From NCBI GenBank assembly GCA_015075175.1, contig JABTUV010000015.1, forward strand, positions 38,684-102,683: a stretch of DNA of 64,000 bases, read 5' to 3'. A program made the translations under genes and the position numbers. The notes beneath the pieces are model-generated. The model saw nothing but the letters and a program-made list of their open reading frames with translations. It was not told where the DNA came from and ran no database searches. Numbering within the stretch: the stretch's first letter is position 1; every line of letters begins with the position of its first letter. Positions 24,773 to 33,897 of the stretch are shown here, piece after piece. Source of the DNA: a bacterium. GTDB taxonomy: Bacteria; Hinthialibacterota; Hinthialibacteria; H5-UNCL2.

Positions 24773-25825
24773 TCAGAATCCATATTCCACGCGGCCGTCG
24801 GGCCACAGGCGGGCGCGGGCGCGGCGCGCCGCCCAGCACTGATTGTTGACCGCCACGGGATTCTGCGTGATGTGCGTGTACGACCACTCGATGTGCACCG
24901 CCAGGGTGGTCGTATCCCCGCCCAGGCCCATCGGCCCGATGCCGGAGCGATTGATGGCATCCTCCAATTCCTCTTCCAACGCGGCGAACATGGGGTCCGG
25001 ATTGCGCCGGCCGACCGGACGCACGATGGCCTTCTTGGCCAAGAGACCCACCGAGTCAAAGCTGCCGCCGATGCCCACGCCGATGATGCCGGGCGGACAG
25101 GGATTTCCGCCGGAGCATACGACCTTGTCGACGACAAAGCGCTTGATCGCCCCTAGACCGTCGGCGGGCGTGAACATCTCCATCGCGCTCATGTTCTCTG
25201 ATCCGGAGCCTTTGGGGACCATCACGATTTCCAGGTAGTCCTGCTCGGGAGCGAAGTCCCAGTAGATGATGGGCATGCCCTGGCCGAGATTGTCCTGGGG
25301 GTTGTCGCGCGTGATGGGGTGGGCGGTGCTGCCGCGGAAGGGATGCTCCAGCGTCGCCCGGCGGGTCCCCGCGGCCAGCGCCGCCTTCAGGCGGCAGCCG
25401 TCCAACGCCCACGGTCCGCCCGCCGTGACCATGTACAGCGGCAGCCCGGTGTCCTGGCAGATCAGCATCCGGTTGGTCTCGGAAATCTCGATGCTCTTCA
25501 GAATGGTCTTCAGAACCGTCCGGGCGGTCGGATGGGTCTCGCGCTGCAAGGCCCGCCGGAGCGCCTCGGCGACGTCGGGAGGCAGTTCCTTCAAGGCCCG
25601 GATATAGAGCTCCTTGGCGACTTCCTCCACCAGCTCGTAATCGATGCCCGGAAGGACGCCGGAGACAACCTCATTGGGGAGGGAAACCGACGAGCGCGGG
25701 CGGGCGCCGGCCGCCTCCAGCCCGGTCCAGTCTGGCGTTTCATTGTCGTCCACTAGGGGCGACGCCTGCGACGTTTGGGGCGCGTCGGGCAGCGTTTTTC
25801 GTCGGAGTTCTCCGCAATTCTTCAA
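24773..25825 (-). CDS. Fumarate hydratase class I type, alpha (N-terminal) subunit
   Basis: Contains the iron-sulfur subunit core from VEEVAKELYIRALKELPPDV onward: ICQDTGLPLYMV (first cluster cysteine), VPKGSGSENMS, CSGGNPCPPGIIGVGIGGSF and GPMGLGGDTTTLAVHIEWSY. The start is uncertain. The reading frame opens with TTG at 25825 preceded by GGAG, adding an unusual 60-residue leader that lacks family similarity; I found no ATG or GTG nearer the core. AT-rich DNA upstream (25850-25900) with TATGAT on the minus strand probably holds the promoter. Confidence 0.88.
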   Translation of the reverse strand: MKNCGELRRKTLPDAPQTSQASPLVDDNETPDWTGLEAAGARPRSSVSLPNEVVSGVLPGIDYELVEEVAKELYIRALKELPPDVAEALRRALQRETHPTARTVLKTILKSIEISETNRMLICQDTGLPLYMVTAGGPWALDGCRLKAALAAGTRRATLEHPFRGSTAHPITRDNPQDNLGQGMPIIYWDFAPEQDYLEIVMVPKGSGSENMSAMEMFTPADGLGAIKRFVVDKVVCSGGNPCPPGIIGVGIGGSFDSVGLLAKKAIVRPVGRRNPDPMFAALEEELEDAINRSGIGPMGLGGDTTTLAVHIEWSYTHITQNPVAVNNQCWAARRARARLWPDGRVEYGF

Positions 25826-26088
25826 TCTCTTGACTCCATTTCACTTGTTACCACTACATATACTATCATAACATTAATTACCTTCAGCGTCAAGCAAAAA
25901 ATAGCCTGTCAACCCTGCAATTACTTTACTTGCGTCTACTTTATCATTTGTTAAATCTTCCACGCCAGCGAAGGTCCAACGAGCCGGCTCCGCAGCATCT
26001 CGAAGTCGGGCGTGTGGGTGGGCCGCCGAGGGCGGGGCGAAAGCCGCCCCCCCCACGGTGGTCTGCTCCGGCCCACGCACCACTCGCA

Positions 26089-28959
26089 TCAGAATGCCCG
26101 CCATCCGAGTATCGCGACCCAATCCCCGATGTAGTACGAGCATCCGTCCAGGTCGGTGGTTTGACCCGCGCCGATGCCGGTAGCCTGGTTCCCGTAGGCG
26201 GTCGAGCGGACCGCCAGGAAGTTCGCCTCACCCGGCGTGGTACTGGCGAAGACGGGATCGGCGGTCACGATCCCGCTGAGCGTGATCGTTCCCGCCGGAT
26301 TGAGGGGGCTCACCTGCGTCGGGAAGGCCAGCGCCCAGTCTCCCTCGGCGATCAGCGCCGAGGTGAACACTTGCACCCGCGGCGGATTGATGCCCGAGAA
26401 CGTGTCCACGACCAGCACGGGAATATCGATGCCCACGCCGCCCGGATTGGCACCGCCGATGATGCAGTCGGTCGCTTGCAGCACCTGCCCTTGCAGCGTC
26501 TCGTAGCTGATCCCGACGGGGCTGTCCAGCAGCGTGCTGTTGGTCAGGGCCATGGGCGGCTGGGTATTGTCGCCTTGCTTGATCTGAAGGTTGACGCCGT
26601 TGCCCACGAGGCACAGGTCGTCCAGGGCGGCGACCGAGAGGCCGGCGCCGACGCCCACCTTGCCCAGCGTGATGCCCGCGCTGACCGCGTTGATCACTTC
26701 GATATTGGACAGGAGATTGCCGCGCCCGCCCAGCACTTCCAGGCCGTTGGCGGTCACGTCGCGGATCACGACGTCGTGCACGCGGTGCACGCCCGGGCTG
26801 CTTCCCGCGAAGCCTGCCGAAATGGCCGTCGACCCGTTATTGAGAACCGTCACGTCGGCGATTTCCACCGTCGCGGCGCGCACGTAAAACGCGGGCGGAT
26901 CGCGGTCGACGACCGTGCGAGCGGCGTCGTCGTCCGTCTCGGGCACGATCGACACGGCCGCCCGGTCCACGGTGAGGTTACGCAGCGTCGCCGACGTGCT
27001 GTTGGTACTCGGGTTGAGGGCGAAGAGCGTCACCAGGTTGTTGCGGCAATTGACGAAGTCGATGTTCTCGACCAGCGTCGATCCCGAGGTCGCGGTATCC
27101 CAGAAGAGATACATGGCATCGGCGAAGCTGTTCTCGATGCGGCAGTTGCGGATGGTGTTGTTACCGCCGTCATCCACGACCATGGCGGCGATGCGGAAGG
27201 CGTTGGTCAGGAGGTCGGTCCAGGGCGTGCCCTTGGCCGCATTGATGAACCGCCCGCAGTCGATGAGGGTGCAGTCCTCGATCAGCACGCCCACCGCCGG
27301 CCGGAGATTGGCGGCGACCTCGTTGTACACCCGCATGTCCGCCAGCCAGATGCCGGCCTCGTTGGCGTTGGAGACGGTGGTGTTGCGGATGACGACGTTC
27401 ATCACGTCTTCCGTGAGGATGCCGGTGTCCGCGTTGACGTCCACGGCGCCGCCCACGCGGATGTTGCAGTTCTCGACCACGGTGTAGCCCATGCGGCTGC
27501 ATATGGCGGCGGCCCGCTGGGTGACGTTGCCCGGCGCGATCGGGCAGTCCTCGATCACGCAGTTGCGCACCTCCAGCGTGGCCCCGGCTATGCCGGTCGT
27601 GGTCACGTTGGTGAAGATGGCGCTGTCGGCGATGTTGCGGAAAGTGCAGTTCTCAAACACGCCGCGCCGGGTAGAGGCCGCCAGCTGCACGCCGATCCCG
27701 CCGAGCACGTTCTCCACGGTCACGTTGTTCATATAGACCTCGCCCGGACCGGAGTTGGCGCCGTCCGATCCGGTCAAGTCGATGGCCTCCACGTCCGCCC
27801 CGCCAGCCAGATTGCCGTTGGCGCAGTAGACCCGCGTGCAGGAGAAGACCTGGTTGGCGAACTGCAGACCCCGCGTGTGGATCAGGAAGCTACGGCCGTT
27901 GGTGAAAGTGCAGTCCACGATGTCCACGTTGTCGGAGACCGAATCCGTCACAAACGCGTAGCGCTTGCCGATGCCGGACTGGTTGACATGGCAGTTCTGC
28001 AGCCACACTTTTTCGGCGTCCATGATGCGGAACGTCTCCCGGCTGGAGCCGGTAAACCACCAACTGTCGACGTAGCAGTTGTAGAGGCGGACGTTGGCGA
28101 TGCCGTCGATCATGAGGTCTTCCAAGGTCGAGCCGCCGCCGAAAGCCGGGCCGGTCCAGCCGGCGGCGTAGCTGAACACGCTGTTGCGCGCCTCCCACAC
28201 CTCGCCGCACTGGTGGCGGAGAAGGTCGGTCGAGGTGCGGCCGGACCAGAAGATGGCCTGCCCCGCCAGCGAACCCACGAAGTTGTCGAAGTAGAACTCG
28301 TTATCGGCTCCGCCCGGAACGGCTTCGATGTTGCTCTGCGCGCCGACGAACACGCATCCCACCCCGAACATGGTCCAGTTGACCGGAACGAGGTCGCCCG
28401 GCGTTCGCAGTCCATTGGTCGCGACGGGGTTGTTGGTGTTGTCGTTGGCCGTGATCAACAGATTGTTGAAACGAAAGGTCGTCGTGGTACTGAGCGGCGA
28501 GATTCCGATGGCCAGCGTATTGCCTACCGCGCCCGTCGCTCCCGTAACCGAAAACGGCGCGGGGAGAATAATCAGATTATCCCATCCGATTTGGCTGTTG
28601 GTGACGCCGCAGGAAAACAGGCCCTCGTATGGACGCGAGTTTCCCAAGAGGGTGGGATTGGGCGTGTAGTTGGGACTGACCAACGTGGCCCGCCCTGCGC
28701 CGGTCGTGGTGAAGGTGACGTTCTTGACATCGCCCGCGACCGTCAGGGTCGCAGTGAGCACGTAGGTCCCACCGGACTGGAAGAGCACGCGGTTGGGGCC
28801 GGCGTCGGCCAGGGCGCTGGTGAGCGCGGCGTTGACGTTGGCGGTGTCGGTCACCGGGTTGCCCGTGGGGGCCGGCACGGTGTAGTCGGCCGCATGGCTT
28901 CCCGTCACGGAGAGGAGCAGGCCGCAGAGTATGGCGATCCAGATGTTGTGATGCTTCAT
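26089..28959 (-). CDS. Secreted parallel beta-helix protein (956 aa)
   Basis: ATG at 28959 with GGGAGG upstream gives signal peptide MKHHNIWIAILCGLLLSVTG, cleaved near SHA-ADYTVP. The rest is an extended right-handed beta-helix, with many turns of the V.NC.I....GI type (for example VVENCNIRVGGAVDVNADTG, VLIEDCTLIDCGRFINAA). Such proteins are often polysaccharide lyases or hydrolases, or surface adhesins, but I see no catalytic motif. It lies 17 bases downstream of a second beta-helix gene and is probably cotranscribed. A longer frame through both genes is a shadow. Confidence 0.85.
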   Translation of the reverse strand: MKHHNIWIAILCGLLLSVTGSHAADYTVPAPTGNPVTDTANVNAALTSALADAGPNRVLFQSGGTYVLTATLTVAGDVKNVTFTTTGAGRATLVSPNYTPNPTLLGNSRPYEGLFSCGVTNSQIGWDNLIILPAPFSVTGATGAVGNTLAIGISPLSTTTTFRFNNLLITANDNTNNPVATNGLRTPGDLVPVNWTMFGVGCVFVGAQSNIEAVPGGADNEFYFDNFVGSLAGQAIFWSGRTSTDLLRHQCGEVWEARNSVFSYAAGWTGPAFGGGSTLEDLMIDGIANVRLYNCYVDSWWFTGSSRETFRIMDAEKVWLQNCHVNQSGIGKRYAFVTDSVSDNVDIVDCTFTNGRSFLIHTRGLQFANQVFSCTRVYCANGNLAGGADVEAIDLTGSDGANSGPGEVYMNNVTVENVLGGIGVQLAASTRRGVFENCTFRNIADSAIFTNVTTTGIAGATLEVRNCVIEDCPIAPGNVTQRAAAICSRMGYTVVENCNIRVGGAVDVNADTGILTEDVMNVVIRNTTVSNANEAGIWLADMRVYNEVAANLRPAVGVLIEDCTLIDCGRFINAAKGTPWTDLLTNAFRIAAMVVDDGGNNTIRNCRIENSFADAMYLFWDTATSGSTLVENIDFVNCRNNLVTLFALNPSTNSTSATLRNLTVDRAAVSIVPETDDDAARTVVDRDPPAFYVRAATVEIADVTVLNNGSTAISAGFAGSSPGVHRVHDVVIRDVTANGLEVLGGRGNLLSNIEVINAVSAGITLGKVGVGAGLSVAALDDLCLVGNGVNLQIKQGDNTQPPMALTNSTLLDSPVGISYETLQGQVLQATDCIIGGANPGGVGIDIPVLVVDTFSGINPPRVQVFTSALIAEGDWALAFPTQVSPLNPAGTITLSGIVTADPVFASTTPGEANFLAVRSTAYGNQATGIGAGQTTDLDGCSYYIGDWVAILGWRAF

Positions 28960-28976
28960 GATGATGCCTCCCTTGC

Positions 28977-30926
28977 TCAGCGGTACAGTTCCCAGCCGCC
29001 GGCCGGGACTCCGGTGTCCGCGACGGCGCCCAGCTCGAACGCGCCGATGTCGGTGGTGTAATCGGGGTCGATGCCGTTGGTGGAACCGGCGTCGATGGCC
29101 AGACTGTCGGGCCGCAGCTGGACCGCCGCCAGCGAGCCCGGCAGGGCGCCTCCCACTACCGGCGGCAGGAGCGAGTTGATGTCGGTCGAAGTCATCGGCA
29201 CATTGCCCGCCGTGGTGTTGTAGTAAAGGTTGAAGCCCCGCGCCGAGAACACCGTGGCGCCGGCGTCGTTGAGGCTGCCGCCCGGCCCGCCCATGAACAG
29301 GTTGTTGTAGACGCTGATGGCGTCTCCCCGCACGGTCAGGTTGGCGCCCCCGCTGTTGGCGATGGTGTTGTTGACGTAGCGGATGCCGACCGACCGCCCG
29401 ATCCAGTTCCCCTGTCCGTCCGTGCCGCTGTCGACCGTCTGGTCGATGATACCGCTGCCCGTCATGCGCAGAACGACGTTGCGCGAGATGAGGATGTTCT
29501 GCGGGCGCCGATCCAGGTGCGGGGACAGCGTGCTGCCGTAATTGGACCCCGCCGTGTCGATGCGGATGCCGACCGGGCAATCCAGGATGAAATTGCCCAA
29601 CAGGCTGCTGCCGCGGCCGGTAATGTCCAGGGCGGCGTTGCCGCCGCAGCGCTCCAGCCGGTTGTTGCGGAAAAGCGTGCTGTTGGGAGTCTCGTCCACC
29701 TCGATGCCCGTGCCGGCAATGTCCAAGAAGACATTGTCCGCGACCGTGTTGGGGCCGACGCAGTTCTCGTCGAAGAGCATCGCAAGGGCGGTATTGCCCG
29801 TGACCAGGTTGCCGGTGAAGACCAGGTTGCGGATCTCCAGCTCGGGATGCATGGGCGGCAGGGCGGTCGCGGAATTGTAGGAAGTGCGGGCGGCGAAATG
29901 CACCGCGCCGCCCACGCCCTGTCCCGACCGCACGTCGATGCTGTTGTTGTCGATGACCAGCCCCGTCCCGCGCGCGTAGGAGCGAATGGCGTTGTTGGCG
30001 ATGGTGGAGCGAAACGTGTTGTTGCGGATCACCGCGTTGTCGATCTTGCCGGTCGCCAGGAAGATGCAGCGCCCGCCGGCGCCGTCGTTGTCGGCGTCCG
30101 GCGCGCCGTCGAAGGTGTTGCCCTCGATGAGCAGGTTGGCGACAACCCCGGTGGAATCGGTGAAGTCCGTGTGCATGTAGATGGACGACGACGAGCCGTC
30201 GTCGGGATTGTCGTTGGACAAATCCATGTGGTTGCCGCGGATGGTGATGTTGTCGTAGCCGTGCGTGATCGAGACGCCCTTGCTGTGGAAGCGGAACACG
30301 CTGTTCTCGATCAGGTAGGGGCCGGCCAGCGAACCGCCGGACGCTTCGCTGAAGTGGATGCAAACCTCGGCGTTGATGCCCGAAGCGGCGTAGTCGTCGT
30401 CGTTGACGAAGTTGCAGTTGCGGACGGTGACCGGCCCGCTGCTGCGGATTTCGATGCAGCTCCCGGGGCTGGTCTGGGCGTCGAAGTTGTTGGACGCGGT
30501 GTCGTGGGCCGTCGCCGCGCCGCTGGCCGGGTTGACGATGCGACACCCCTCGAACGTCACGTTTCCGCTCGTCTCCGTGAGGATGATCAGGTCCCGATTG
30601 TTCGGATTCCGGACGCCCGAGACGCTCTTGCCGTTGATGTCCACGTCGCGAAAGGTGACGTTGGACGAGGTGACGAAGAAACGCGCCTCGCGGATGTCGG
30701 CGCGGATCGCGCCGCTGGTGATAGTCAGGTTGTCCAGCCCGATGGGAATCTGTACGCTTTCGGTATGCGTCCCGCTGATGACGATACGGTCGCCGGGCTG
30801 GGCGGCGTTGAGCGCATCCACGATGGTCGCGTGCGGGGAGGGCACGTTTCGGTCCGCCGCCCATCCCGCAAAGCCCAGGGCCAGCATGGGCAGCCCGAGG
30901 ATCGTTATCAAAATGATTCTCTGCAT
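28977..30926 (-). CDS. Secreted parallel beta-helix protein (649 aa)
   Basis: ATG at 30926 preceded by AGGAGGAAAAC. Signal peptide MQRIILITILGLPMLALGFA. The mature part starts with ATIVDALNAAQPGDRIVISG, the common opening of pectate-lyase-like or chondroitinase-B-like beta-helices, followed by turns such as NVTFEGCRIVNPASG and VIRNNTFRS. The C-terminal TDIGAFELG motif is common in secreted beta-helix proteins. Substrate unknown; the neighbourhood suggests plant or algal polysaccharide or a related polymer. Confidence 0.85.
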   Translation of the reverse strand: MQRIILITILGLPMLALGFAGWAADRNVPSPHATIVDALNAAQPGDRIVISGTHTESVQIPIGLDNLTITSGAIRADIREARFFVTSSNVTFRDVDINGKSVSGVRNPNNRDLIILTETSGNVTFEGCRIVNPASGAATAHDTASNNFDAQTSPGSCIEIRSSGPVTVRNCNFVNDDDYAASGINAEVCIHFSEASGGSLAGPYLIENSVFRFHSKGVSITHGYDNITIRGNHMDLSNDNPDDGSSSSIYMHTDFTDSTGVVANLLIEGNTFDGAPDADNDGAGGRCIFLATGKIDNAVIRNNTFRSTIANNAIRSYARGTGLVIDNNSIDVRSGQGVGGAVHFAARTSYNSATALPPMHPELEIRNLVFTGNLVTGNTALAMLFDENCVGPNTVADNVFLDIAGTGIEVDETPNSTLFRNNRLERCGGNAALDITGRGSSLLGNFILDCPVGIRIDTAGSNYGSTLSPHLDRRPQNILISRNVVLRMTGSGIIDQTVDSGTDGQGNWIGRSVGIRYVNNTIANSGGANLTVRGDAISVYNNLFMGGPGGSLNDAGATVFSARGFNLYYNTTAGNVPMTSTDINSLLPPVVGGALPGSLAAVQLRPDSLAIDAGSTNGIDPDYTTDIGAFELGAVADTGVPAGGWELYR

Positions 30927-31108
30927 GTTTTCCTCCTTCTGGTGGCATTCAGCCGTACATCGCTTAGGACTCCAGACCGCCGGCGCAGTCAGGCAGGAGG
31001 ATGGGGTAAGTGGTCTGAAGTTGCTCGGTTCAATCACAAGGGTCGTTAATGGATCGTGCTGGCCGTTGCGCCTCCTGTTCGCTTCGCGGAATGGTTCCCC
31101 TCCGGGGT

Positions 31109-31768
31109 TTACTGCATGCCCGTGGAACGCAGAGTCAAGTCGCCCTCGCTCACGAGGCCGTTGCTGGGATCGTAAGGGATGCCTCGCAATATGCTCTGAC
31201 TGAGCGTTTCCAGTTTGCCGTCAGGCCCGATGCCCAGGAGGACCCATTCATTCAGCTGCATGGGCCGCAGTCCCAGCTGGGCGGCATTGATGGGAAAAAG
31301 CGCGCCCAGGGCATGGTCGTTGTTCCCCCAGCCGCGGTGGCCGTCCTGATCCGCGTAGGTGTAGGTGCGTCCCACCATCAACTGGATGCCGCCCGGATCG
31401 GTGGCGCTGGTCTTGAAAGGGTCCAGCGGGAGGGAGGCCAGATACGCTACCGGGGTCGTCACGGGGCAGAGGACGGTGAACATGGTGCGCGTGCCGGGAC
31501 TGCCCGTCGGGACCGTGACCTCCAGCCCCAGAGGCGGGTATTTCGCCCGCTCGGAGGCGTCGTCGTCGTCCCAGGCGTCCAGGAGCGTGATGTTGTAATC
31601 CACCTGGAACGCCTCGATGCCGGTTCCCAGGTTGCGCATGTCCGCCAGCGAACGCGCGATGCGGGCGCGAATCTGGGCGTGCAGGAAGTTGGGTACGGCG
31701 ATGGCCGCCAGGATCGCGATGATGGCGACCACGATCAGGAGCTCGATCAGCGTGAATCCCCTCTTCAT
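31109..31768 (-). CDS. Type II secretion pseudopilin-like protein
   Basis: 219 aa. Prepilin signal MKRG-FTLIELLIVVAIIAI with cleavage after G and Glu5 of the mature form, then the long N-terminal helix (AVPNFLHAQIRARIARSLAD). The C-terminal part (PLDPFK..., GPDGKLE..., YDPSNGLVSEGDL) resembles GspG-like major pseudopilins of this kind of lineage. No other secretion genes are adjacent, so it may be one of many orphan pseudopilins. Its start overlaps the IclR-type stop by 4 bases. Confidence 0.85.
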   Translation of the reverse strand: MKRGFTLIELLIVVAIIAILAAIAVPNFLHAQIRARIARSLADMRNLGTGIEAFQVDYNITLLDAWDDDDASERAKYPPLGLEVTVPTGSPGTRTMFTVLCPVTTPVAYLASLPLDPFKTSATDPGGIQLMVGRTYTYADQDGHRGWGNNDHALGALFPINAAQLGLRPMQLNEWVLLGIGPDGKLETLSQSILRGIPYDPSNGLVSEGDLTLRSTGMQ

Positions 31769-32127
31769 AATGCACCGCTTCCTTTCTCGGGAGCAGCCGG
31801 GAAGGCATGGAAGGTTGGACGCAGGAGAGCGGCCTCCGGCTGGTCTGCGCCGGGCGGTCCGAACGCCCGCAGCGCCCCAGCCTCCAAGACCCTGCCGCTC
31901 AGCTGAATCAACCGCGGTCCGACGTGGAACTTGCCGTCGCGCGTCTCCACCATGCCCTCGCGGGCGAGCGTGCGTAGAATCCGCAAGGCCGTGGTTTTGG
32001 GAATGGCGAGATGCTCGCTGATCTCTTTCAGCGACATAAGCGTTCTATGCTCGGCCAGGAGAAACAGGATGCGGACGCTCCGTTTCACCGATGGAACGGC
32101 ATACATGGGACGAGCGTGGACGGCCAT
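31765..32127 (-). CDS. Truncated IclR-family regulator (DNA-binding domain only)
   Basis: 120 aa. Residues 9-85 match the IclR winged helix: VPSVKRSVRILFLLAEH, ISEHLAIPKTTALRILRTLA, REGMVETRDGKFHVGPRLI. The usual effector-binding domain of about 170 residues is missing; after GRVLEAG the sequence becomes unlike the family and stops. It could be a shortened but functional repressor or a decayed gene. Promoter-like elements lie at 32171-32199. Confidence 0.75.
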   Translation of the reverse strand: MAVHARPMYAVPSVKRSVRILFLLAEHRTLMSLKEISEHLAIPKTTALRILRTLAREGMVETRDGKFHVGPRLIQLSGRVLEAGALRAFGPPGADQPEAALLRPTFHAFPAAPEKGSGAL

Positions 32128-32170
32128 CGCTTCTCGCTCCTGGACGATGCCTCGGTTACATCTTGATGAG

Positions 32171-32199
32171 AGAATATGTTAGTCTTACCATCGTGTCAA
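32171..32199 (-). promoter_or_regulatory. Candidate sigma-70 promoter for the IclR-type gene
   Basis: On the minus strand, TTGACA (complement of 32194-32199) and TATTCT (complement of 32171-32176) are 17 bases apart. About 43 bases separate the -10 from the start at 32127. Confidence 0.55.
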
Positions 32200-32245
32200 G
32201 CTCTTTTTTTTCCAAATAAATCGTGGGAATTTGCGGTTAATAGGC

Positions 32246-32274
32246 TTGACAAGGGCGGCTCGGCTTGTTATTAA
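32246..32274 (+). promoter_or_regulatory. Candidate sigma-70 promoter for the UxaA-type genes
   Basis: TTGACA (32246-32251) and TATTAA (32269-32274), spacing 17. It diverges from the IclR-type promoter, so the intervening AT-rich stretch is a plausible operator region for that regulator. Confidence 0.55.
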
Positions 32275-32376
32275 GACACGCGCGTTGAGTTAACGCTTGG
32301 TAACTTATCCCGAGACGCCATAGCGGTTTGCCGGCGAGGAGCCAGGGCGGTGCATCCCGCAACGCAAGGAGGCGGC

Positions 32377-32664
32377 ATGATCCATTTTCTCATTCACAGC
32401 CCGCAGGACAGTGTCGGGGTGGCGGTCGTGGACCTGGTCGCCGGCCAGCAGTGTCGCGGCGTCGAAATGGAGAACGGCCGCGAGATCCAGCTCGTCGCCC
32501 GCACCGATGTCCCGCTCGGGCACAAGATCGCCCTGTCGGACCTGGCGCCCGATCAACCCGTCCTCAAGTACGGCCTGCCCATCGGCAAGGCCACGCAAAA
32601 AATCGCGCGCGGCGAGTGCGTGCACGTCCACAATCTCTGCAGCCGGAGGTGGCAGGCGAAATGA
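32377..32664 (+). CDS. UxaA-type hydro-lyase, small SAF-domain subunit
   Basis: 95 aa from the ATG at 32377, with AAGGAGG upstream. SAF-domain sequence: [60 protein letters not shown]. This corresponds to the N-terminal part of altronate or galactarate dehydratase, or to the small subunit of sulfolactate sulfo-lyase. It overlaps the large-subunit start by 4 bases. Confidence 0.88.
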   Translation: MIHFLIHSPQDSVGVAVVDLVAGQQCRGVEMENGREIQLVARTDVPLGHKIALSDLAPDQPVLKYGLPIGKATQKIARGECVHVHNLCSRRWQAK

Positions 32665-33817
32665 ATGACATACGGTTCCTGGGCTATCGCCGCGAGAACG
32701 GCAAGGTCGGCATTCGCAATCACGTGGTCGTCCTGCCGGTCGACGACATCTCCAACGCGGCCGCCGAAGGCGTGGCGTCGATCGTGAGAGGAGTGCTGGC
32801 GCTGCCGCACGCCTATGGACGGCTGCAGTTCGGCGAGGACCTGGAACTCACCTTTCGCACCCTCATCGGCACGGGCCGGAATCCCAACGTAGCCGCGGCC
32901 GTCGTGATCGGCATCGAACCCGAATGGACCGCCCGGGTCGTGGAGGGGATCGCGGCCACGGGCAAACCGGTGGAAGGGTTCGCCATCGAGCGCTGCGGCG
33001 ACCTTCGCACGATCGAGCGGGCGGGACGGGCGGCGGCGCGATTGGCGCAATGGGCCGGCGAGAAACAACGCGAGCCATGCGGCCCGCGCGACCTTTACGT
33101 GTCAGTCAAGTGCGGCGAGTCCGACACGACTTCCGGGTTGGCCTCCTGCCCCACCGTGGGCAATGCCCTGGACAAGCTGGAGGCCATGGGCGCCACCCTC
33201 AGTTTCGGCGAGACTTCCGAGATCTGCGGGGCCGAGGAAGTCTGCCGGGCGCGCGCCGCCACGCCGGAAGTGGGCGAGGAGTACATGCGCATCTTCCAGG
33301 CGTACAATTCCTTCATCGAGTCACATGGCGTGGACCTCTTGGGTTCCCAGCTACCCAGGGCAACATCCGCGGCGGGCTGTCAACCATCGAGGAGGGCGCG
33401 GGCAACCTGCAGAAAATCGGGAAAAAGTGCCGCTTCGTGGGTTGCCTGGGGCCGGCGGAGGAACCGCGGGGGCCGGGTCTCTGGTACATGGATACCTCCT
33501 CCGCGGCGGCGGAGGCCGTCACTCTCTGGGCCGCTTCCGGCGCCGTCGTCCACTTCTTTCCCACCGGACAGGGCAACGTCATCGGCCATCCCATTCTCCC
33601 AGTCATCAAGCTGTCCGCCAATCCCATCACGGTAGAGACCATGAGCGAGCACATCGACCTGGACGTGAGCGGACTCCTGCAGCAGGAAATCACGCTGGAG
33701 GAGGCCGGCGACCGCCTCCTGGACGTGATGGTGCGCGTCTGCAACGGACGGCTGACCTCGGCGGAAGTGCTGGGGCATCGCGAGTTCGTGCTCACCAAGC
33801 TGTACCGCAGCGCGTGA
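32661..33817 (+). pseudogene. UxaA-type hydro-lyase, large subunit, with one frameshift
   Basis: The first frame encodes [40 protein letters not shown] and [13 protein letters not shown]. Near 33345 the family sequence continues in another frame: [51 protein letters not shown]-like and C-terminal [13 protein letters not shown]. One base change in length restores about 385 residues, full family length. Substrate candidates are altronate, galactarate or (2R)-sulfolactate. The clean single break could be a sequencing error. Confidence 0.8.
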
Positions 33818-33824
33818 CGCTTGG

Positions 33825-33897
33825 GACCTATGAGACCAATGGGACCAATGGGACTTGGACAAAATGCCCATCGGGTGCGTCCCATAGGTCCCATCCC
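33825..33897. repeat. GGGACCTATGAGACC palindromic repeat
   Basis: GGGACCTATGAGACCAATGG and the inverse CCCATAGGTCCCAT flank a short loop between two convergent genes. A related copy lies at 52655-52730. It could serve as a bidirectional terminator-like structure. Confidence 0.75.

Noticed and set aside
25930-29061. 1043-residue plus-strand open frame
   Set aside because: Antisense shadow of the beta-helix gene; Arg/His/Asp-rich composition without domains.
26089-30948. Single 1619-residue minus-strand protein
   Set aside because: Its first half is an off-frame reading of the second beta-helix gene; the real start with signal peptide is at 28959.
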